Source: Helicostylum pulchrum (Eukaryota; Mucoromycota; Mucoromycetes; Mucorales; Mucoraceae). Taken from it: a stretch of 64,000 nucleotides of DNA. Location: the NCBI GenBank assembly GCA_025677825.1, contig JAIXMO010000068.1:81329-145328 (forward strand), written 5' to 3'. The notes beneath the pieces were generated by a model. The model saw only the letters and a list, made by a program, of their open reading frames with translations, was not told where the DNA came from and made no database searches. The position numbers and the translations under genes are program-made. Positions 57,596 to 64,000 of the stretch are shown piece after piece (within the stretch, counting starts at the first letter, position 1; each line of letters begins with the position of its first letter).

Positions 57596-58412
57596 CGTAA
57601 AGAGAGAAAAAAAAACAAAAAGATAGAGAGAAAAAAAAACATTTTATTAGCAACAAACAAATATATCAATTTAAGGTTATAAGCATCAAGCTCTGTATTA
57701 TTCGCTTACTTGATGGCTCGTTTTGAAAGAATATTGCATGGTGTATATATCAACTGGCACATGTTACATTATTTATGGGTCGATATTATTTACTCGCTGC
57801 AAAAGGTTGACTTGGGCGCCATTATCGTTTGACAGAATATACAGTCTATCACCTTCCATTTTAAAATACCAAATAAACAAACGTTTTCGGTACGACCATT
57901 AGAACAAACAGTCCATATTACCCCTTAAATATTATTTTTTATTGTTTACTCTTTTCAACTGGAGTAGTAGTAGTAGTAGTGTTTTTATTTATATTTACTA
58001 ATCATTACAAGATGAATCTGGACAAACACTACAAACATAAATATCGCCTGCTTCGGAAACACCAAAAGGAAACTTTACTCGCGCATTATTCTGCACTTTG
58101 TATCCAGTTAAAAACATACATCTCTTTACTAACTGGTCCAAAGGACGAGCAACATGAATAAAGCAAAATATCAGCATCAGCATAGATATCGGAATAAGCT
58201 ACTTTGTCGATCATTGCCAATAATCCATTTGATTTATAAATCGCTAATTATTTTTAATTGACTCGAAAAACGACAAACATATAAAGCAAAAAAAAATCGT
58301 TTTCATAGCATATATTTTTCAAGGACTTGAAATGCCGCTTTCACCCAAATGACTGCACAGTGACAAATCAATATGTTTCTCTTTTTCTTTTTCTTTATTA
58401 TATTTCCCCAGA
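57596..58412. other. Divergent promoter region
   Basis: About 820 bp between the minus-strand Vps68-like gene and the plus-strand cystinosin gene. A (GTA)6-type repeat lies at 57965-57981. Overlapping 60-codon frames on both strands near 58000-58180 are not supported by any family. Confidence 0.5.
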
Positions 58413-59764
58413 ATGGACCACCTTCAACCCCACAAGTTATGGCCATATATTTCGAGCCTCATAGGCTGGGTAAAGTATACGAACAAAGCTTAAAACCCCC
58501 CACACACAAGGAGGACTAATGACCTTTTCTTAGTGCTACTTTTTCGCTTGGTCATTTAGTTTTTACCCACAAGTTATTTTGAATTGGAAAAGAAAGAGGT
58601 AATTGAGTTTTCACCAAGAAAACACCCCGAGTAAAATACTGACAAACCTTGCCAAAAAAAAAGCGTTCAAGGACTTTCGATAGATTTTTTATATTACAAT
58701 GTTTTTGGATTCTTTTGTTACTCGGTAAAGAAAAAGAGAAAGAGAAACAAAGGGAATAAACAAACTAAACATGTTTTAAAAAGAATAGATATTCAATTTA
58801 TCGTTTTATTTCAGTAAACATATACAAGATGAATGTAAGTTTTTTTTTTTTTTTCGAAATTATCAAGAGCAATTGTATTGATTACAAGCAGATAAAGAGA
58901 GGAATAATTCAAACGAAAATCTGGTCCGAGCAAACGATGTCATGTTTGCAGTACATGCTTTTCTTATATCCTCATTCACATTAATTCAAACATTTATTTA
59001 CCAGGTAAAAAGACCAACGAAATTAAAACGAGTTTACTGATTTGTATCGTAGAGGGATTATTCGCAACACGCATCTAAAATTGCAAAATACTTTATTTGC
59101 ACTGCAATCATTGGTGCCGTGGGTCTGGTGATTTACATCTGTACCGGGCGTGCCATGTGGATCGATTTAATGTATTATCTTAGTTATGTCAAGCTAATTG
59201 TCAGTTTAATCAAGTATATCCCTCAGGTAAACTTTCGACTAAAAACCAGTATGTTTTTTTTAAAAAAAAAAAAAGAAGCTAAATGTACATTTTTAAAAGG
59301 TCTGGATCAATTTCTATCGTAAATCAACTGTTGGATGGAGTATATACAACATCTTATTAGTAAGCAAAAAAAAAAAAAAAATGAAAAAAAAATGAAAAAA
59401 AAAACGCAAGTAATTTAACACTACTATTGCTCTCATAGGATTGTACAGGCGGTATATTATCCAACGCTCAATTACTATTAGACGCTTACCTTAGTGGAGA
59501 TTGGAGTGGAGTATCTGGAAACCCAGTTAAGCTGTAAGTTCAATGTGGCTAATTTATCCAAAAAAAATATTAAAAACCTCTTGTAGTGGACTAGGATTAC
59601 AATCTATAGCTTTCGATCTTGTGTTTATTATCCAGCACTATGTTCTCTATCGAGACCGTACCGATATCTACTTACATACCGTCGAAGAAGAACGCCGAAG
59701 ACTGATTGCCGAAGGTCGAGTACCAAGGGCTGAGGATGAAGAACAAACTCATACTTATTTATAA
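58413..59764 (+). CDS. CTNS: Cystinosin-like vacuolar cystine transporter
   Basis: PQ-loop transporter exporting cystine with protons from the lysosome or vacuole (yeast Ers1). Nine small exons join in phase: 58413-58469, 58534-58598, 58664-58724, 58789-58834, 58889-59004, 59053-59226, 59300-59359, 59439-59533 and 59587-59764, for 283 residues. The first PQ loop is FFAWSFSFYPQVILNWKRKS, the second YVKLIVSLIKYIPQVWINFY followed by RKSTVGWSIYNILLD. Other matches to human CTNS are RANDVMFAVHAF and GLGLQSIAFDLVFIIQHYVL. The acceptor at 58788 is needed for exon 4. The long luminal N-terminal domain of the animal protein is absent, as in Ers1. The C-terminal tail is acidic and Arg-rich. Confidence 0.93.
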
Positions 59765-59842
59765 AAAAAAAACTCTTTGGTGTCACTCCAAAATAAAAAT
59801 TTCCTTCCTTCTTCCTCCTTTTTACCACTTTTTTTGTCAAAT

Positions 59843-60949
59843 ATGTTTCTAGAGTTTAAACGATGGGTTACAACTTGGGCATTAACATTTGCATTTTCTT
59901 TTCCTACTGTCAATTACCCACGCAGAGTCATTCAGTTCCTTCAACTCTTTTTCTATAGAGCCAGAACTGACTGGATTCATAAAGAAAAGTTTGGTTACTG
60001 GATTGCTGAAGATTTAAAAAAGAATGCTAAAAGAGAAGCTATTCAAGACAGAATCTCGGAAGCAAACCTTATTCTTTTATGGGTACCAGGTAATTCATCC
60101 TATCTACCTTATTCTTTTTTTTTTTTGTTACTTATGCAAAGTAGGTGGCGGGTTTCGTTTCAATTTAGGTAAATTGTATACTTCGACTTTCGCTACTTGG
60201 ATTCGAGCACTGGAAGCCGATAAAGGTATTAAAAGCATGGTATTTGTTGCTGATTATAGTAAGTATAAATGATTCTTTTTTTTCTTTTTTTTTTTGGTTG
60301 ACCTGCACTAACATCAAACAAAAAAGAGCGTGGACCAGAGGAATTGTTTCCTGCAGCAATCAAAGATATTGGAGACACATACCATTGGTTAGTAGACACA
60401 CTTTTAATCGACCCCAAAAAGATTATTATTGGAGGCGACGATGCCGGTGTAGCTATAATCCTTGACACTTTATTAAACAAGATCCACCCTAGCAAGAAAC
60501 CCGCTGGTATGATTTGTGCATCGCCTTATACGGGTTTAGAAGCAGGTGGAGAATCATGGAGATCGAACCTTGGACTGGACGTATTGAACGAGAACTCAGT
60601 TACACGTATGGAAAACTGTTACTTGGGTATTGAAAATGACGATGGTGATAGTATAGAGTACGAGGGTGGATTGTCCCCTTTTGCTTACCTAAGAGAGTCC
60701 GTACAATTAGGTTCTATCTTACCTGGTCGTATGCTGTTTTATTTAGGCGGTAAAGAGGTTTTATTAGAGGAAGGTGGTATCTTGGCTAATCGAGCTTCTA
60801 GATCCGGTATACAAGTAATGGTTGTACAAGAGCCCTCTGGTATTCACCTTTGGTCCATGTTACCTGACGTTTTGATCAAGGATGAACAAGTTAGACAATA
60901 TGTAGTTGACAGATTTGTTGAGTTTGTTGAAGGAACAATAAAAAAGTAG
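59843..60949 (+). CDS. Alpha/beta-hydrolase fold protein with Ser nucleophile replaced
   Basis: Resembles the hormone-sensitive-lipase-type esterases (hydrolase fold 3). Exons 59843-60089, 60145-60258 and 60327-60949 join in phase to 327 residues. An N-terminal hydrophobic stretch (WALTFAFSF) may anchor it. WVPGGGFRF corresponds to the HGGG oxyanion motif but lacks the His. The nucleophile elbow, normally G-D-S-A-G, reads IIIGGDDAGVAIILD: Asp replaces Ser. The C-terminal His region (GIHLWSML) is kept. The fold call rests on motif order, spacing and length. Loss of ordinary esterase activity is inferred. It starts 78 bp after the cystinosin stop, on the same strand. Confidence 0.78.
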
Positions 60950-61035
60950 TCACTTGAACCCTTTTTTTTCTGAGAGTTTTTCTTTTTTTCTTTTCCTCTC
61001 TCCCCTCTTTTGTATATATATCTTTCATAAACACC

Positions 61036-62383
61036 ATGTTACGTCAATGTATAAAGTTAAATACTAATGTATTTTTGAAACAAAGAACGATCGCAGCCTT
61101 ACCTGTGATTTACCGTCAATCTTCTTCTTTCAATAACCGTACGCCTTCCGAAAAGCCCGTTGAAGAACCTCGTTCATTCAGCCGTCGTTACGTTGAAGTA
61201 GATTCACCGTTCGCCCATGCAAACAAATATACCTATGTCATGCCCGACGATCCTTATGTCGCTTCCGACAGAGTTGCAAAAATTTTAGACATTGGTAGTG
61301 TAGACGACGCTGCAGACTATATTAAAGCCCTGCCTTTCTTTTTACAGTCCCCCGTAGTCTGGAACCAACTTATTGGTTACTGCGCAAAACACGGAAGAGC
61401 AAACTATGCCGAACAATTCTATTCACAGGTTAGCATATATATACACACTTACACACACATACAGTATTAACATTTATATGTAGATGAGAAAACGTGGGTT
61501 AGAACCAAACGAACGTACATTCACCCACATGTTAACAGCCTATGCAAAAAGCAAATCACCTCAAGCCATCAAAAACGCCGAAGCTTGGGTAAAACGTATG
61601 GAAGATTTCAACATGGAACCCTCCACCATCCATATCAACAACTTAATGCGAGTTTATAACCATGCTGGTGAACCCGAGCGAACAGTCGAAGCTTTAAAAA
61701 AGATGTCCATTACCGGCGCCAACGTTCCTGACGCCGTCACTTACTCTATTGCATTACAAGGATGTGTTGAACTCAACCAACTCGACCGTGCCGAAGAAGT
61801 CAGAAATATCTGGACCGGAATCATTTATCGTTTAGACAGAAACCAAAGATCCGGTTCCTCGCTTTCAAAAAAGGCCTCCGAGATCACTTGGAAGGAGACC
61901 GCGATGCGTCAAAATACAAAGGACACCGAGCTTGAAATTGATGATTCGTTAGTGGTTTCCTTATTAAGTGCCGTCACTCGAACTGCAGCTAGTGAAAAGG
62001 ATGTCTTGACAGGCATTGAAGCCATCGATAGACTTTACTCGTTATGTCCACCTAGCGCTGCTAAAATGATGGAAAACAACGCCTTCCAACGCAAGCTCGG
62101 ATTTGGATTCCACCCCTCTGTCAAAGTACTTGACGCCATCTTGAGATTCTCAGGTGGATTAGGTGAATATAAATTAGGTAAAGAGTACTTTGATTTAGCG
62201 TTAGAGCAGTTCCCTCATTTACAACCTGATCAATACGTCAACGACGCTCATGACTGGATCGAGAAACAGTTGAAGAGAAGATCTAATTTTGAAAAAAAGC
62301 ATCAGTATTTAACAGACAGAGAGAGTAGAGAAACTAGAGAAAGTAGAAATAATGGAGATAACAGAAAACATAGAAGACAATAA
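61036..62383 (+). CDS. Pentatricopeptide-repeat protein, probably mitochondrial
   Basis: PPR proteins bind organellar RNA and affect its processing or translation. Exons 61036-61428 and 61484-62383 give 430 residues. The N terminus (MLRQCIKLNTNVFLKQRTIA) is basic and lacks acidic residues, as in mitochondrial presequences. PPR-like helical pairs include VVWNQLIGYCAKHGRANYAE, RTFTHMLTAYAKSKSPQAIK, IHINNLMRVYNHAGEPERTV and VTYSIALQGCVELNQLDRAE, each close to the 35-residue spacing. The C terminus is a charged Arg/Glu/Asn-rich tail. It may correspond to a mitoribosome-associated or Pet309-like factor; the exact orthologue is not assigned. The gene lies less than 100 bp after the hydrolase gene on the same strand. 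Confidence 0.85.
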
Positions 62384-62459
62384 ATTAGTAGTTGACATAT
62401 TTTATACAGTATTTTTTTTATTTATTATTTGTTATTATAAGATTATACATAAGCCTCTC

Positions 62460-62963
62460 TTAGATGGCTCTACGAACGCATAAAAGCATCACTGCAAATA
62501 CTGCCATAAACGTAAAAACAAAATTAGGATCCATCACCGACGCTCCGCCTTCAGCAGCACCACCGCCAACATTATTAGGAACCAAAAAAGTTGGAATAGC
62601 AGGGGGACTAAAAGTAATCGAAGGGTATTCGTATGTACGACTAGGATACACGTATGAATAAGATGGGATAGCGAGGGTAGGAATATTGACATTAAGCGGA
62701 TAGTAACAGTTAATGGCGCAAGCCATACCCGTAGTATCATAGAGATTTAGTAAGTAGGCTTGAGACGTAACTTCAACACAATCAAGTTCTCCTGCAGCAG
62801 TTAAACGAGCAGGTAGCTTTTCACACGATCCGTCCAAGTTACTGATTGTTGCGCAAAACAATTGGTATTTGTTGGGACCGACTGTAGTGTTTGAACAGGC
62901 CAGAGCTACATCAATCGTGGAATCGTCTGCGTATGCGGCTTTACTAATACGGAAATTAGACAT
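62460..62963 (-). CDS. Small protein with C-terminal membrane segment, unknown
   Basis: Single exon of 167 residues from the ATG at 62963. The first 90 residues contain six Cys (ACSNTT, LFCATI, SCEKLP, LDCVEV, MACAINCYY), suggesting a disulfide-bonded or metal-binding fold. A Pro/Tyr/Ser-rich linker follows, then a C-terminal hydrophobic segment (FVFTFMAVFAVMLLC) and a short basic tail (VRRAI). No N-terminal signal peptide is visible, so tail anchoring or a GPI-like signal with an unseen upstream exon are both possible. No family recognised. Confidence 0.7.
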   Translation of the reverse strand: MSNFRISKAAYADDSTIDVALACSNTTVGPNKYQLFCATISNLDGSCEKLPARLTAAGELDCVEVTSQAYLLNLYDTTGMACAINCYYPLNVNIPTLAIPSYSYVYPSRTYEYPSITFSPPAIPTFLVPNNVGGGAAEGGASVMDPNFVFTFMAVFAVMLLCVRRAI

Positions 62964-63281
62964 GATCTGTATGTCATTTATAAATTAGAAAGAGTAATAT
63001 ATATTTTTTTTAATCTAGTATCTTACTAACCTTTTGTTTGTTTAATAAAAAAGGGAGGAGGAGGAATTGTAAAGAAAAAAAGATAAATTAGTTACATTGA
63101 TCTCTTTTTTTATACGAAAAAAAAAAAAGTTGAGTGACATTCTGATCAGTACCGTTTTTTCTCTTGTTTCTGTCGTTATAGATTTAGTTAGTTTATCTGG
63201 GTCATTAATTTTGTAACGTTACTTGCATACTTCTTTTTCTGAATATCTGTATCACTTTAAAACCTTGTTTATACTACCATC

Positions 63282-63321
<40 letters not shown>

Positions 63322-64000
63322 ATCCGCGCATCCACAATGGCTTCACACTTTAAAACTATCAATATAAGATCTACATAGATAAAAAGTAGAAAATAGAAAT
63401 AGAAAAAAAAACATTCGCGTTTTTTTATTTTTAAAAAAAACATAAGCTTTTGTTACAATGAACCAGGTACACAAGAAAAACTTTTTGTTCAACCTATAAA
63501 AAAGAAGGCGCAGCATGACAAGTTTAGTAATTATATTAAATACACACTTTGTACCTTACAAAACTTGTGTCTATTACTTTTTTATTCTCTTAGAATCTTT
63601 TTAGTATGTGATAGAAATTGACCCCAAAAAAGTATAATTCCTTTCATTCGATCTGGGCGCAGTTAATATGTCACTGTATTATGATGTCTGCGCAAAGGGA
63701 AGCATCTTTTTTTTTTTTTTTTTTTTTTTGTGCTCTATCAAAAAGACATTAAAGGAATTTACTTGTACGATTTTTAAGGAAACTATATTTCTATATTCGT
63801 ATAATCTACACAATAGATGATTTATAATTGTACAAAGGATATCCCAATTATACTTTGATCAAGTGTTCACCCTTTTCTTTTTGAAAGAGCAGTCAAATAA
63901 ATTAGTAGTTATAGCATATTGAGTACAACTACTTCTTTAAAGCTGGCTGCGGATCTTTTTTTAAAAAAATCAGTAGATAAGCATCTAACTATCTCTCTTT
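62964..64000. other. AT-rich flank to window end
   Basis: About 1 kb without a supported gene. Contains T runs of about 38 (63283-63320) and 22 (63708-63729). The first 250 bp probably are the promoter and leader of the small membrane protein gene. Confidence 0.5.

Noticed and set aside
57979..58183. Overlapping 60-codon frames on both strands between VPS68 and CTNS
   Set aside because: Neither has recognisable features and each is the shadow of the other; left as intergenic.
63283..63320. Long poly(T) tract as the tail of a retroposed gene
   Set aside because: No intronless gene copy lies next to it in the right orientation and no target duplication is visible; probably slippage.
1..64000. 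CRISPR arrays, rRNA operons, LTR retrotransposons, telomeric repeats
   Set aside because: Looked for on both strands. No regularly spaced repeats, reverse transcriptase or integrase motifs, or telomere arrays were found.

Overview
This window is nuclear DNA from a fungus of the Mucoromycota, most likely a member of the Mucorales. The evidence is strongly AT-rich intergenic sequence, short introns (about 40-100 nt, GT-AG, CTAAT-type branch points), conserved fungal housekeeping genes, and several protein families I know only from Mucoromycota genomes. No bacterial operons, rRNA genes, CRISPR arrays or convincing tRNAs were seen. Exon joins were worked out by hand from reading-frame phase, so single boundaries may be off by a base or two.

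Layout. 0-2.1 kb: 3' part of MCM5. 2.3-3.9 kb: a decayed lineage-specific gene. 4-8.3 kb: a low-complexity protein, ribosomal protein L17 (uL22), and a phytochelatin-synthase-like protein lacking the catalytic Cys. A cluster of iron-type GATA sites lies upstream of the latter. 8.9-14 kb: accessory island with an intact lineage-specific gene, a decayed relative of the 2.6 kb gene, and a dead Tc1/mariner-type element. 14-16.8 kb: nothing coding. 16.8-18.9 kb: a VelB-like velvet regulator. 18.9-23.4 kb: repeat-rich, gene-free. 23.4-32.8 kb: coiled-coil protein, L16 (uL13), a 2OG-oxygenase-like protein with altered metal ligands, a ZIP transporter and eIF3c. 33-39.7 kb: second accessory island, all on the minus strand, holding a decayed TnpB/Fanzor-like RNA-guided nuclease gene, several orphan genes, and a third relative of the 2.6 kb gene. 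40.2-45.5 kb: 7TM-RGS protein, L8 (eL8), aminodeoxychorismate lyase, and TAN1; the last two are convergent and overlap in coding sequence. 45.7-50.3 kb: third accessory island with F-box and leucine-rich fragments, a segmental duplication, and a Myb/SANT plus nuclease-like pseudogene between direct repeats. 51.3-63 kb: trehalose-6-phosphate synthase/phosphatase, RasGAP, a Vps68/TMEM50 protein, cystinosin, an alpha/beta-hydrolase without its Ser nucleophile, a PPR protein, and a small tail-anchored protein.

The conserved genes serve general cell functions: replication, translation, tRNA modification, folate, trehalose, Ras/G-protein signalling and vacuolar transport. They do not form one pathway. 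The more unusual content is in the accessory islands. Three different lineage-specific families there carry short motifs resembling PD-(D/E)XK nucleases, two copies share a related 5' flank, and most copies are decaying next to Fanzor-like and Tc1-type remnants.
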